From Myxococcota bacterium (GTDB lineage: Bacteria; Myxococcota_A; UBA9160; UBA4427), in NCBI GenBank assembly GCA_029941885.1, contig JAPYTP010000049.1:1-32716 (forward strand): a stretch of 32,716 nt of DNA. The letters are read 5' to 3'. The position numbers and the translations under genes are program-made. Below, piece after piece: positions 22,580 through 30,830 of the stretch; position 1 is the stretch's first letter, and every line of letters begins with the position of its first letter. The notes under the pieces are model-generated. The model did no database searches. It was given only the letters and a program-made list of their open reading frames with translations, and was not told the DNA's origin.

Positions 22580-23752
22580 GTGAATCATGCGGATGTGAAG
22601 AAGCACCTGGCCGACTATCTGGAAGGCGATCTCGATCTCGACGCTCGCGCGGTCGTCGATGCCCACCTCGATCACTGTGATGACTGTTCGCGCGAAGTCA
22701 CGGAGATGCAGCAGACGATTCGCCTGCTCCGGCTCATGCCCGAGCCGGAGACGCCTCCGATGATTGCGGCGAACGTGATGCGGCGTATTCGCGCCGGTGA
22801 GAGCCGGCCCGGTCCGTTTGGACGCATGTTAGGCGGTCTTCGAACGATCTTCGAACCGAGTTTCGTGTTGCCCGCGTCCGCGGTGACCGCTGCGGCACTC
22901 GTGGTCATGGTGGCTCAGGGGCCGGGCGAGGGCGGGTTGCAGGGGCTCTGGAATCTCGGTGTCAGCGGGAACGAGGAAATGGCGGCAGAGGGCCTCGGAA
23001 CCCGGGTCGCGCGGGTTCTCGGGTTCGACTCGTTCGAAGTGACGAAACCGACCATCGTTTCCAATTCCGCCCGGACACCCGTGAGTACCAGGTTCCGGCG
23101 GCAGGCCGCCGGGACCCTCGTCATCCGTTCACAGGGTTCGAATCCAGCGTTGGCGGGTCGCGCGCAGAGCACTGACCCGAACGCCAGCCGCACCACCGGA
23201 GGCCCCAACCCCAACCCGAGCGGCGTCGCGGGTTACGGCTCGGGAGGGCCTCGTCGCCGGTTCTACTCGGATCCGATCTTGGCCCCGCCGATTCCCAACG
23301 CACTCGTACCCGATGTGTATGCGGCGAATCGGGCTGGTCGCTCGCTACTCGCCCCTCCCGCCTCGAGGACACCGAGGGGGCCGACACTGGTGCACGATCG
23401 TTTCCTGGGCGGTGCGCTGGGAACCGTGGCCGTGACCCAGCCTCTCACCTCGCGAGGTGCCCTCATCATCAGTTCGGGTGGCGACGATCCGCGGGACGGT
23501 TGGTTGGCCCGAGGACTGGAGGATCCGGCCAATTTTGCCCGCTTCATCGGCGAGAAGACCCTCGCCGAGCAGGAACTCTGGGTCACTCGGCTGAGTGAAC
23601 GTGCGCTCGCGCGCGGATTGCTCGAAGAACTGGTGCTCGCACTGCAGGGCAGTGGGGACGAGACAGCATCCTGGCTGGCGGAGGACTTCGCGGCCCAGGC
23701 CGGGCGAGTTCGAAGCGAGGACGCGGCGTCGAGCGAACCCACCCGGCGCTGA
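22580..23752 (+). CDS. Zinc-finger anti-sigma factor with large extracytoplasmic part
   Basis: This 390-residue protein starts with a ZAS-type anti-sigma domain: LADYLEGDLDLDARAVVDAHLDHCDDC, with the zinc motif His29-x3-Cys33-x2-Cys36. After a linker, a single membrane segment lies near residues 95-112 (PASAVTAAALVVMVAQG). The remaining 280 residues should be periplasmic. They include a low-complexity Asn/Pro/Gly-rich linker and a helical C-terminal part (ANFARFIGEKTLAEQELWVTRL and onward) with no family I recognise. The protein would hold the ECF sigma factor at the membrane and release it on an envelope signal. The GTG at 22580 has GAGGG 8 nt upstream. It is much longer than typical 200-residue anti-sigma factors. 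Confidence 0.85.
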   Translation: MNHADVKKHLADYLEGDLDLDARAVVDAHLDHCDDCSREVTEMQQTIRLLRLMPEPETPPMIAANVMRRIRAGESRPGPFGRMLGGLRTIFEPSFVLPASAVTAAALVVMVAQGPGEGGLQGLWNLGVSGNEEMAAEGLGTRVARVLGFDSFEVTKPTIVSNSARTPVSTRFRRQAAGTLVIRSQGSNPALAGRAQSTDPNASRTTGGPNPNPSGVAGYGSGGPRRRFYSDPILAPPIPNALVPDVYAANRAGRSLLAPPASRTPRGPTLVHDRFLGGALGTVAVTQPLTSRGALIISSGGDDPRDGWLARGLEDPANFARFIGEKTLAEQELWVTRLSERALARGLLEELVLALQGSGDETASWLAEDFAAQAGRVRSEDAASSEPTRR

Positions 23753-23906
23753 GCCGGGTCGATCCGCGAATCGTTCGCCGTTTCTACGTCCGCCATTTGG
23801 CAACGCGCATTCTCGTGTCGGGTCGACGTGTTCACACGCGAGATCGATCAGGCGATCGACTCTAGTCTCGCTCCTCGGAACAACGAGGACGCGGGACGAG
23901 GACACC

Positions 23907-24683
23907 ATGGCCGGGCTCGACGATCGGTCGATCGCATCAACGAGAAGAGCGGGGGGCTCGGTCTCCGTCCGCGATCGTCCCCGTGAGCGTCTCGCTCGGC
24001 TCGGGGCGCGAGCCCTTTCGGATGCCGAGCTGGTCTCCCTGGTGATCCGGTCGGGGAACGGAAGGGCCGGATCAGGCGACGTCGCGTGCCGGGTCCTCGA
24101 CCGCATTGGCGGGCTTGCGGAACTCGCGGCCACGCCGCCGGTCTCCCTTCGACGGATCTCTGGCCTCGGCCCCGCGAAGGCGGCGAGCCTGCTTGCGGCG
24201 GTGGAACTCGCCCAGCGCATTCGCGAGGAGCCCCTCGAGCGTGGTCAGCTCATTCGCAGCCCCGCCGATGTCCAGCTCCATTTCCTGTCTCGCCTCATGG
24301 GCTCGAAGCGGGAGGCGTTTCACGTTCTGTTTCTCGACGGGCGTCATCGGCTGCTCGGGGAGGAAGAAGTGTCGGTCGGAACGCTCACCGCCAGCCTCGT
24401 CCATCCGCGCGAGGTTTTTCGGGAGGCCATCCGTTCCGCTGCGGCAGCGCTCCTGGTCGTCCACAACCATCCGAGCGGTGATCCGCACCCGAGCGGTGAG
24501 GATCGGATCGTGACCGACCGGCTCGTCTCGGCCGGCGAGCTGATCGGCATTCGCGTCGTGGATCACGTGATCGTGTGCGAGAGCGGCTATTTCAGTTTTC
24601 GTGAGGCCGGCGTCGGCTGCTTCGACGAATCCGTCCGACGCCTCGCCGTAGATGCCTGTGGAACGCCGCGCGGAGTCGGCTGA
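23907..24683 (+). CDS. radC: RadC/YeeS-family JAB domain protein
   Basis: This 258-residue protein has an N-terminal UPF0758-type helix-hairpin-helix part (RPRERLARLGARALSDAELVSLVIRSG, then LRRISGLGPAKAASLLAAVELAQR) and a C-terminal MPN/JAMM metalloprotease-like domain. The metal motif is complete: HNHPSGDPHPSGED (H-x-H-x7-S-x2-D). The family was once linked to DNA repair, but its real function is unknown. The ATG at 23907 has GAGGA 5 nt upstream and gives the usual family length; an open frame extends upstream to 23595 but overlaps the anti-sigma gene. It lies 154 bp downstream of that gene. Confidence 0.92.
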   Translation: MAGLDDRSIASTRRAGGSVSVRDRPRERLARLGARALSDAELVSLVIRSGNGRAGSGDVACRVLDRIGGLAELAATPPVSLRRISGLGPAKAASLLAAVELAQRIREEPLERGQLIRSPADVQLHFLSRLMGSKREAFHVLFLDGRHRLLGEEEVSVGTLTASLVHPREVFREAIRSAAAALLVVHNHPSGDPHPSGEDRIVTDRLVSAGELIGIRVVDHVIVCESGYFSFREAGVGCFDESVRRLAVDACGTPRGVG

Positions 24684-24793
24684 ACCACGATTCCGACCGG
24701 CAACCTTCGAGATTGCGACCCCGGGGGAGCCGATCCGGCTAAAGGCTCGGGACAGGTCCGGACGATGTAACGGGCTGCGCGGTGGAATCGGCG

Positions 24794-25276
24794 ATGGCAA
24801 GCGAGGCCGACGCCGACAGGCAATGCCCCGAGTCGGGGCCGACCAGCAGTGCGGGAGACGGCCCAATGGCAAGGATCAGCATGGACGCGACAGACGCGAC
24901 AGACGCGACAGATGTGGGTGGAGCGGGCGGCCTGGACGACGACGATCGCCGGCGATCGGGTCGCGCGCACGTGACCGTCAGAATCGACTATTCGACCGTC
25001 GACGAGATCTTTTCGGAGTTCACCCGGGACATCAACGAGGGGGGTCTCTTCATCGAAACCGAGAAACCGCATGAGCCGGGGACCGAGGTCTCGATGCAAT
25101 TCAACCTCCCTGGAAGCCAGGAAGTCCTGCAGACGATCGGTCGCGTCGTTCGCGTATCGAGTGGGGGAGTCGGAGAGCCCGCTGGGATGGGCATCGAGTT
25201 CGACGAACTCACCCCGGGCGATCGATTGAAGATCGATCAGATCGTGCGCGCGCTGCGCTCGGAAGGGTCGCTCTGA
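24794..25276 (+). CDS. PilZ domain protein
   Basis: This 160-residue protein is a single PilZ domain behind a disordered, acidic N-terminus. The c-di-GMP-binding Arg motif is RRRSGR (R-x3-R), followed by VTVRIDYSTVDEIFSEFTRDINEGGLFIETEKPHEPGTEVSMQF and GMGIEFDEL. The second motif reads DINEGG, where classical PilZ has D-x-S-x-x-G, so ligand binding may be weakened. DINEGGLFI resembles the myxobacterial PilZ subgroup. Start choice is uncertain: GTG 24782, ATG 24794 (GGTGGAA 6 nt upstream) and ATG 24866 are in frame, all within low-complexity sequence. A threefold 9-bp repeat encodes DATDATDATD. Confidence 0.8.
   Translation: MASEADADRQCPESGPTSSAGDGPMARISMDATDATDATDVGGAGGLDDDDRRRSGRAHVTVRIDYSTVDEIFSEFTRDINEGGLFIETEKPHEPGTEVSMQFNLPGSQEVLQTIGRVVRVSSGGVGEPAGMGIEFDELTPGDRLKIDQIVRALRSEGSL
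24884..24910 (+). repeat. 3 x 9-bp tandem repeat in the PilZ gene
   Basis: GACGCGACA is repeated three times in frame and encodes the Asp-Ala-Thr units of the disordered N-terminus. Copy changes would keep the frame. Confidence 0.85.
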
Positions 25277-25359
25277 AACCCCCGCTCGCTTCCTTCCAGG
25301 TAGTCCAGTCTTCCAAAGCTTCCACGAAAACGCGCGGGCGGAACCGCTCGGGCGATTCC

Positions 25360-25414
25360 GGCTCGAACGGGGCTCGAACGGGGCTCGAACTGGGATAGAA
25401 CGCGGCTAGAACGG
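25360..25414 (-). repeat. 5 x 11-bp tandem repeat across the ssb stop codon
   Basis: Five 11-bp units follow one another: GGCTCGAACGG twice, then GGCTCGAACTG, GGATAGAACGC and GGCTAGAACGG. The last unit, read on the minus strand, contains the final ssb codons CCG TTC TAG. The other four lie immediately downstream of the stop, so the array looks like serial duplication of the gene's end. Confidence 0.85.
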
Positions 25415-25918
25415 GATGTCGTCGTCGATCGGCGGACCCGCGTCCACCTGACCTCCGGAGGGGGTGCTGGGGGGGGTGCTGGAGGGGGTGCTGGAGGGGG
25501 TGCTGGAGGGGTTAGTCCCGGAAGCCTCCGAGGAACCGCCGCGGCCTGAACCCCCGCCATAGGATCCGTCGCCAGCGCCCCCGCCCGTACGCGGTCCGAT
25601 GAAGTTCACGGTGCTGGCGTTGATCTCAGTCGTGTACCGCTTGGTCCCTTCCTTGTCTTCCCACTCGCGGGTCTGGATTCGTCCTTCGACATAGACAGTG
25701 CGACCCTTCGACAGGTACTGATTGCACATTTCAGCGGTCTTGCCCCAGACGACGATTCGATGCCACTCGGTTCGTTCCTGGCGTTCGCCGCTCTTGTCGG
25801 TCCAGTTCTCACTGGTGGCGAGGGTGAAGTTCACGACCGCTTGGCCGTTGGGAGTGTGTCGCAGCTCGGGATCACGCCCGAGATTGCCGACGAGAATGGC
25901 CTTGTTGACGCCTGCCAT
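25406..25918 (-). CDS. ssb: Single-stranded DNA-binding protein
   Basis: This 170-residue SSB has an N-terminal OB fold: [36 protein letters not shown], then [46 protein letters not shown]. It ends in a Gly/Ser/Thr/Pro-rich linker and the acidic tip DDDIPF, which recruits replication and repair partners. The ATG at 25918 has GGAG 8 nt upstream; the frame is open beyond but MAGVNKA is the usual start. The linker contains STPS repeats encoded by a 12-bp tandem array, and the 3' end lies in an 11-bp array. The gene is divergent from ftsK across 404 bp. Confidence 0.95.
   Translation of the reverse strand: MAGVNKAILVGNLGRDPELRHTPNGQAVVNFTLATSENWTDKSGERQERTEWHRIVVWGKTAEMCNQYLSKGRTVYVEGRIQTREWEDKEGTKRYTTEINASTVNFIGPRTGGGAGDGSYGGGSGRGGSSEASGTNPSSTPSSTPSSTPPSTPSGGQVDAGPPIDDDIPF
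25457..25511 (-). repeat. 12-bp tandem repeat encoding STPS units in the SSB linker
   Basis: Four 12-bp units plus a partial fifth, based on GGAGGGGGTGCT (plus strand), encode Ser-Thr-Pro-Ser/Pro repeats on the minus strand. The second unit carries GGG for GGA. Twelve bases keep the frame, so linker length can change freely. Confidence 0.85.
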
Positions 25919-26322
25919 GGTGGGGCTCCATCGGGACTCGTTGGGAGGAATGGACGACTGGAGTGTCCCGTCGTGGTCGAAAGGCGTCAAGGGAGGACCC
26001 TGTGGGCCCTTTGCGGGGCCAATGGGTCACGGTATGCTGCGGCGGTTCTCCTCTCCGGGGGGTGAGGGAATGACTCTACTTTTCTTTCGACATCAGGCAG
26101 GGCTACTGAATTCGATCGGGACGCGCGCGCGGGCTGCAACGCGCGGCCGGTCGTTCACGCCTTCTCGTCGTCTTTCGCTCGCGGCGGCCTCATTCAAGGG
26201 CCCCACGATCGGACGAAATCCATCGATGGAGAGGGTGACCGGATGGTGTCGGCCGATGCCTCTTGGGGGTGGACGGCGTTGCGACGTGTGGGATTTCGGA
26301 AACGATCGTCGAGGGGGCGGGT
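25919..26322. other. Divergent ssb-ftsK intergenic region
   Basis: These 404 bp hold the start regions of two divergent genes. A possible plus-strand promoter is TTGCGG (26011-26016), a 16-bp spacer and TATGCT (26033-26038), which would give ftsK a leader of about 280 nt. Small frames here have no recognisable product. No GAAC/GTTC SOS-like operator was seen near ssb. Confidence 0.35.
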
Positions 26323-28818
26323 ATGGCTAGGGCAGCGGCTAAATCGCGAGGACGAAAGAGCGGTGGACGCGGGGGATCCCGGGCGGGCGATTCCGAGGGC
26401 CCCGTTCTGATCGCGGCCGGGACGGAGATCGTCGGACTCGTCCTGATCGGGCTCTCGCTGCTCGCGACGTTGGCGCTGGCGACCTACACGCCGGAGGACC
26501 CGGTCGCGGAGCTCGTCGCGGTATCGAATCGCGCGGGGCCGGTCGGGGCGACCCTGGCTGGGATCCTGCTGCGCGGGTTGGGTGCGGGGTCGGTGGTACT
26601 GGTCGCGGCCTGTGCCTTCCTCGGGGGTCGCCTGGTGATGAGTCTGGGTTTTCCGGGTCTGTTCGCGCGTTTCTGGATCGGCGCAGTGCTGCTGATTCCT
26701 CCGGTCGCGGTACTCCCTCCGCTGCTCTTCGACCTGGCACCCGAGGCGATTCCCTGGATCGAGCCCGGTTGGCTCGGCGGGCGGGGGTCCCACTACGCAA
26801 CGCTCCTCTTTGGCAGCGCCGGGGCCATGGTGCTCACGACGCTCTTGCTCAGCGTTGGCATCCTGTCGCTCACCGGGATCTCCACCGGCGCGACGCTCGG
26901 TTTGATCGGGCGTGCGGGCGCCTGGGCGGGAGGCGGGGCGCTCTGGGCGGGGGATTGGATTTTCAGCCAGGCGCGAGTCGGTGCCGAGGCGTGTCTTCGG
27001 GCCACGCGGAGGGTCGTTGTCGGAGTGGGCCGCACTGCGATTCGACTCCGCGAATGGGTCACTTCGATTCCCGTGCGACGGGAACAGCGCGCGAGACGTA
27101 CGCGGGTGCAGGAACGGCGCGAACCCGAATTGTCCTTCGAGGATGCCTCTCGTGCGGTCGAAGAACCCCCGGCGCCGATCGAGGTACTCGCCGAGACGGA
27201 CAGCGAGAACCCGCCGCCCGCGCGTAGGCTGCGCCCGGGAGACGGGCCCGACATCGTCGACCACGACGAAGAGCGCCGATTGACGAGAAAGCCGGAGCAG
27301 GAGGCGTTTCGCTTCCACGACGCGGGGCCGAGCGGGCCTTTCCGACTTCCGGACGTTTCCCTCTTCGCGCCCCCACTCGGCGGCGAACGGACCTACGACC
27401 GCGACTCGCTCCTCATGAACTCGAAGATCCTCGAGAAGAAGCTCGCGGACTTCGGTGTGACCGGACGGGTCGTGCGCGTCCATCCCGGCCCCGTGATCAC
27501 GATGTACGAATACGAGCCGGCGGCGGGAATCAAGGTCAACAAGATCGTGAACCTGACGGATGATCTCACGATGGCGCTGCGAGCGATCTCGATTCGCATC
27601 ATCGCGCCGTTGCCCGGCAAGTCCGTCGTCGGAATCGAGGTGCCGAATCCGCAGCGCGAAACCGTATTCCTGCGTGAGGTGTTGGAGTCCGAGAGCTTCC
27701 GGAAGAGCAAGGGCGTGCTCTCGGTCGCGATGGGCAAGGATATCTTCGGGAATGCCGTGACCTCTGATCTGGCGAAGATGCCGCATCTGCTGGTCGCCGG
27801 ATCGACGGGCACGGGCAAGAGCGTTTTCTTGAACTCCCTTCTTTGCTCGCTGCTCTGTCGCGCCACGCCGAACGATCTGAAACTCCTGATGATCGACCCG
27901 AAAATGCTCGAGCTGTCGATCTACGACGGAATTCCGCATCTGATCGCCGATGTGGTGACGAGTCCGAAGCGTGCGGCGGCCGCACTCCAGGGCATCGTGC
28001 GCAAGATGGAAGAGCGCTATCAGATGATGAGCGCGACGGGTGTGCGCAACATCGATCAATTCAACGAGAAGGCGCGCAAGTGCCTCGCGGAGGGCGAGGA
28101 GTCCTTCCAACTGAAGCTGAAGCCTGGCCAGGTCGAGGGCGACGAAATCGAATGGCAGGAACTGGCTTATGTCGTCGTCGTGATCGATGAACTCGCAGAT
28201 CTGATGATGACTGCGGCCAAGGACGTCGAGGAATCGCTTCAACGCCTCGCTCAAATGGCTCGCGCCGCCGGTATCCACCTCGTCCTCGCAACCCAGCGTC
28301 CGAGCGTCGACGTGCTCACGGGCGTCATCAAGGCGAATTTCCCCGCCCGCGTATCGTTTCAGGTCTCGAGCGGCACGGATAGTCGGACGATCCTCGATCA
28401 AAAGGGAGCGGATGATCTGCTCGGCATGGGGGACATGCTCTTTCTGCCACCCGGAACCGCTGTGCTTCAGCGAATCCATGGTCCCTTTGTGAGCGAGACC
28501 GAAGTTCACAGCCTCGTTTCCTTCCTGAAGGAACAGGGGCGCCCCGTCTTCGACGAGGATCTGTTGCGGGCCAATGCCGAGGCCGAAAGGGTCGAGACCC
28601 GCGGCGAGGATGTCGACGAGATGTACGATCAGGCGGTGGAGATCGTTGCTCAAACCAGAAATGCCTCGATCTCCTATGTGCAGCGGCGGCTCAAGGTGGG
28701 TTACAACCGAGCAGCTCGGATCATCGAGCAGATGGAACTCGAAGGCATGATCGGTCCTCAGATAGGCTCCAAGGGGCGGGAAGTCCTGCTGCCGATGCCG
28801 GTCGAGGAAGACGAGTAA
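26323..28818 (+). CDS. ftsK: DNA translocase FtsK/SpoIIIE
   Basis: This 831-residue inner-membrane motor pumps chromosomal DNA through the division septum and activates dimer resolution. The N-terminus has four to five membrane segments between residues 30 and 195. A charged linker of about 180 residues follows (RREQRARRTRVQERREPE and onward). The motor has PGPVITMYEYEPAAGIKVNKI, Walker A GSTGTGKS near residue 493, MIDPKMLELSIYDGIPHL, Walker B VVVIDELADLM, LATQRPSVDVLTG and GMGDMLFLPPG. The C-terminal winged-helix gamma domain (YDQAVEIVAQTRNASISYVQRRLKVGYNRAARIIEQME) recognises KOPS sites. The ATG at 26323 follows GAGGGGGCGGG and gives a short basic N-terminus. lolA follows 91 bp downstream, a common order. 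Confidence 0.95.
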   Translation: MARAAAKSRGRKSGGRGGSRAGDSEGPVLIAAGTEIVGLVLIGLSLLATLALATYTPEDPVAELVAVSNRAGPVGATLAGILLRGLGAGSVVLVAACAFLGGRLVMSLGFPGLFARFWIGAVLLIPPVAVLPPLLFDLAPEAIPWIEPGWLGGRGSHYATLLFGSAGAMVLTTLLLSVGILSLTGISTGATLGLIGRAGAWAGGGALWAGDWIFSQARVGAEACLRATRRVVVGVGRTAIRLREWVTSIPVRREQRARRTRVQERREPELSFEDASRAVEEPPAPIEVLAETDSENPPPARRLRPGDGPDIVDHDEERRLTRKPEQEAFRFHDAGPSGPFRLPDVSLFAPPLGGERTYDRDSLLMNSKILEKKLADFGVTGRVVRVHPGPVITMYEYEPAAGIKVNKIVNLTDDLTMALRAISIRIIAPLPGKSVVGIEVPNPQRETVFLREVLESESFRKSKGVLSVAMGKDIFGNAVTSDLAKMPHLLVAGSTGTGKSVFLNSLLCSLLCRATPNDLKLLMIDPKMLELSIYDGIPHLIADVVTSPKRAAAALQGIVRKMEERYQMMSATGVRNIDQFNEKARKCLAEGEESFQLKLKPGQVEGDEIEWQELAYVVVVIDELADLMMTAAKDVEESLQRLAQMARAAGIHLVLATQRPSVDVLTGVIKANFPARVSFQVSSGTDSRTILDQKGADDLLGMGDMLFLPPGTAVLQRIHGPFVSETEVHSLVSFLKEQGRPVFDEDLLRANAEAERVETRGEDVDEMYDQAVEIVAQTRNASISYVQRRLKVGYNRAARIIEQMELEGMIGPQIGSKGREVLLPMPVEEDE

Positions 28819-28909
28819 CACTCGAATTTCGTGTGGACCCGGGCGTGGGGATGCCGACGGAACGCGGATGTCCCGAGCGGCTCCGGGCTCGAAAGCGAGC
28901 GAGGTGGTC

Positions 28910-29695
28910 GTGGTGCGCAACCCCGTTGATTACAGACGAAATCGATGCCGCACGGGATCATGCTCGGCGCTCGTCCTGACCGTGTTGGCTTCTTCTGTCC
29001 TCGCTGGCGTGGGCCACGCCGGTGAAGATCTGGTGGATGGGGACCGGGGCGTGGCGGAGGGGAGCGACGCGGCGGTCGCCTGTGCGGAAGGCGTGGGCGA
29101 GGCCACGGCGCGCCGCGTGCAGGCGCGATACGACGGGATTCGTGATCTACAGGCCGACTTCGCGCAGGTGAGTCAGTCTGCGAGTTTCGGCGGCGAGCCG
29201 CTGATGGATTCGGCGCCCAAGACGGGACGGGTCGTATTCGCGAAACCCGGCAAGATGCGATGGACCTACGCGGCCCCGGATGCCAGCGTCGTCGTCAGTG
29301 ACGGCCAGACGCTCTGGATCCATGATGTCGGTGGTGGAACGGCGACCCGGCTCGAGGTGACCGCGGGCTATCTGAGCGGCGCGGCCCTCTCATTCCTGCT
29401 CGGCGACGGGAAGATCCTCGATGCCTTTTTCGTGCGGGCCACCGCTTGCCGGGGCGAAATCATCACTCTCGACTTGACGCCCATGAGCGATGCCAGCTAC
29501 GAGCGACTAGGTCTCGTCGCGAACACCACTTCGGGCGACATCGTGGAAACCTCGGTCGTCGATCTCTTCGGGAATCGGACTCAGATCCGCTTTCTCGGGA
29601 TCGAGGTGAATCGAGCGCCGCCGGCCGATTTTTTCGAGTTCGAGGTTCCAGAGGGCGTCGAGTTCATCGACTACGCCGGTTCGCCGGCCGGCTGA
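28910..29695 (+). CDS. lolA: Outer-membrane lipoprotein carrier protein LolA
   Basis: This periplasmic chaperone of about 261 residues ferries lipoproteins from the LolCDE complex to the outer membrane. A signal peptide (SALVLTVLASSVLAGVGHA) is followed by an acidic spacer and the LolA fold: RVQARYDGIRDLQADFAQVSQSASFG, GRVVFAKPGKMRWTYAAPDASVVVSDGQTLWIHD, FLLGDGKILDAFFV, and NRTQIRFLGIEVNRAPPADFFEFEVPEGVEFID. KPGKMRWTY and FEFEVPEGV are diagnostic. The GTG at 28910 has GAGG 5 nt upstream; an ATG at 28868 and a GTG at 28913 are alternatives. It follows ftsK, as in many diderm genomes. An acidic insertion after the signal peptide (DLVDGDRGVAEGSDAAV) is not usual in the family. Confidence 0.9.
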   Translation: MVRNPVDYRRNRCRTGSCSALVLTVLASSVLAGVGHAGEDLVDGDRGVAEGSDAAVACAEGVGEATARRVQARYDGIRDLQADFAQVSQSASFGGEPLMDSAPKTGRVVFAKPGKMRWTYAAPDASVVVSDGQTLWIHDVGGGTATRLEVTAGYLSGAALSFLLGDGKILDAFFVRATACRGEIITLDLTPMSDASYERLGLVANTTSGDIVETSVVDLFGNRTQIRFLGIEVNRAPPADFFEFEVPEGVEFIDYAGSPAG

Positions 29696-30242
29696 GCCCC
29701 GTCGGGCACCCAGGGCCGTCTCGGAACTGGCCGTCGGTTTTGTGGGCACTTCGCTTCCGCCCCCAAAGGCTCCGCAATTTGGTGCAACGCGAATGCCGCG
29801 CAATTGGGGTGTAGCTAGGCGCGGCGCATTCTCGACGATTTCGTCTGAAATCCGCTATTTGAGGCGGTTGGATGCCGCCTGAGTTTGCAGTCAGATAGTC
29901 CGAAACCATAGAAATCAGAAGGGGTACTCACTCATTGACTGAAGAGTGCCGGATCGCCGAGTGGGGGCTGGGCAGATGTGGGTACGAGACGGCGTGCAAA
30001 GTGCACCGATCGGAGCCGAGGTGTTCACATTCGAACGGCTAAAGCATTCTAGAACAAGGGTTTATGGGTATCACTGCCCACTGGATCCGGTTGACACTTG
30101 TAGCGCAGCCGATAAACTGAAAAAATCCAAAAACAGCTTCAATTTCGATGGGTTCGAAGCATTGACGCGCAGCCGAAGTTCTATTGAGGCACCCATCAGG
30201 TCGATAGGCCAGGCACTTTCGGAGGAGGGAAAAGAGGAAGGG
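29696..30242. other. Weakly coding, lower-GC region after lolA
   Basis: This 547 bp stretch is visibly less GC-rich than the genes around it and contains A/T-rich runs. It has no convincing gene. A small inverted repeat AGGCGG/CCGCCT (29862-29867/29875-29880) might end lolA transcription, but no T-run follows. A near-consensus promoter lies at 30091-30118. A tRNA-like D-arm string near 29952 was examined and did not extend to a cloverleaf. Confidence 0.45.
30091..30118 (+). promoter_or_regulatory. Near-consensus sigma-70 promoter upstream of the proteasome ATPase gene
   Basis: TTGACA (30091-30096) is a perfect -35; TAAACT (30113-30118) is a fair -10 at a 16-bp spacer. It is the best promoter match in the window. 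Transcription would start near 30126, about 700 nt before the ATPase gene. Confidence 0.5.
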
Positions 30243-30830
30243 ATGAGCGGCCTTCCCGTCATGATGATTCGCGGGATCATCGGTTCGCCGGGAGAGCCTG
30301 GCGCTCGGCAGCGACACATAACGCGCGTCACGACGTTCTTGAACCCGAGTCGGGCCGTGCGAGCCCGAGCACATGGCTCGAGACACGTCACGCTAAGCGC
30401 AGCCTCGCGCAGCTCCCCACCTCCCCAAGCAGCCCACCCGATTGGCTTCCTCGCGGGACTGTCGATCGAACGCTTTGATTGCGCAGCACTTTTGGGATCC
30501 CCCTCAGCCTCCAAGGCGATCGTTGTGCCCCAGGATGATCTCTTCATCGATTCACTCAGCGTATTTGCTCCCTTTTCTGTCACCTCCCCAGTTTCACCCG
30601 AAGCACTCCGCAGTCAGCTCCCGAGTCGATCCGCCCGTCCCGACATTGGAAAGGAAGGGATCGAAGGCTCGGAGAGAACCGGGATGGACCTCTATCGGAT
30701 TGCGGCACAGCCTTTGCAAGTCTCATTGGCTAAGAGTTGGGATGGACGTTCTACTCCGCAAGAACTTGCGGGCCGAGTCCATTCCAGAGGCAAGCATGCC
30801 ACGGCGAAGAAAGAGGAGACGGCGCGATGA
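30243..30830 (+). CDS. Possible orphan gene coupled to the proteasome ATPase gene
   Basis: A 195-codon frame starts at an ATG preceded by a very purine-rich stretch (GGAGGAGGG then GAGGAAGGG) and ends in a 4-bp ATGA overlap with the ATPase gene. The product is Ser/Pro/Arg-rich (for example VTLSAASRSSPPPQAAHP, then DSLSVFAPFSVTSPVSPEALRS) with no recognisable domain, signal peptide or Pup-like C-terminus. Third-position GC is clearly lower than in neighbouring genes, so it may be a recently acquired gene, an untranslated leader that is open by chance, or a decayed gene. The ribosome binding site and coupling argue for translation; the composition argues against it. Confidence 0.3.
   Translation: MSGLPVMMIRGIIGSPGEPGARQRHITRVTTFLNPSRAVRARAHGSRHVTLSAASRSSPPPQAAHPIGFLAGLSIERFDCAALLGSPSASKAIVVPQDDLFIDSLSVFAPFSVTSPVSPEALRSQLPSRSARPDIGKEGIEGSERTGMDLYRIAAQPLQVSLAKSWDGRSTPQELAGRVHSRGKHATAKKEETAR

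Noticed and set aside
26194..28920. 908-codon minus-strand frame opposite ftsK
   Set aside because: An antisense open frame caused by GC-rich codon bias; ftsK on the other strand has all family motifs.
29949..30040. tRNA-like string (CGCCGAGTGG) after lolA
   Set aside because: The D-arm-like text is not followed by complementary anticodon or T stems, and no acceptor pairing was found.
29946..30242. Upstream extension of the 30243-30830 frame to an ATG at 29946
   Set aside because: It crosses the strong promoter at 30091-30118 and lower-GC sequence, has no ribosome binding site, and the product is not protein-like.
30071..30583. 170-codon minus-strand frame opposite the proteasome leader
   Set aside because: GTG start, no ribosome binding site, no recognisable domain and poor codon character.
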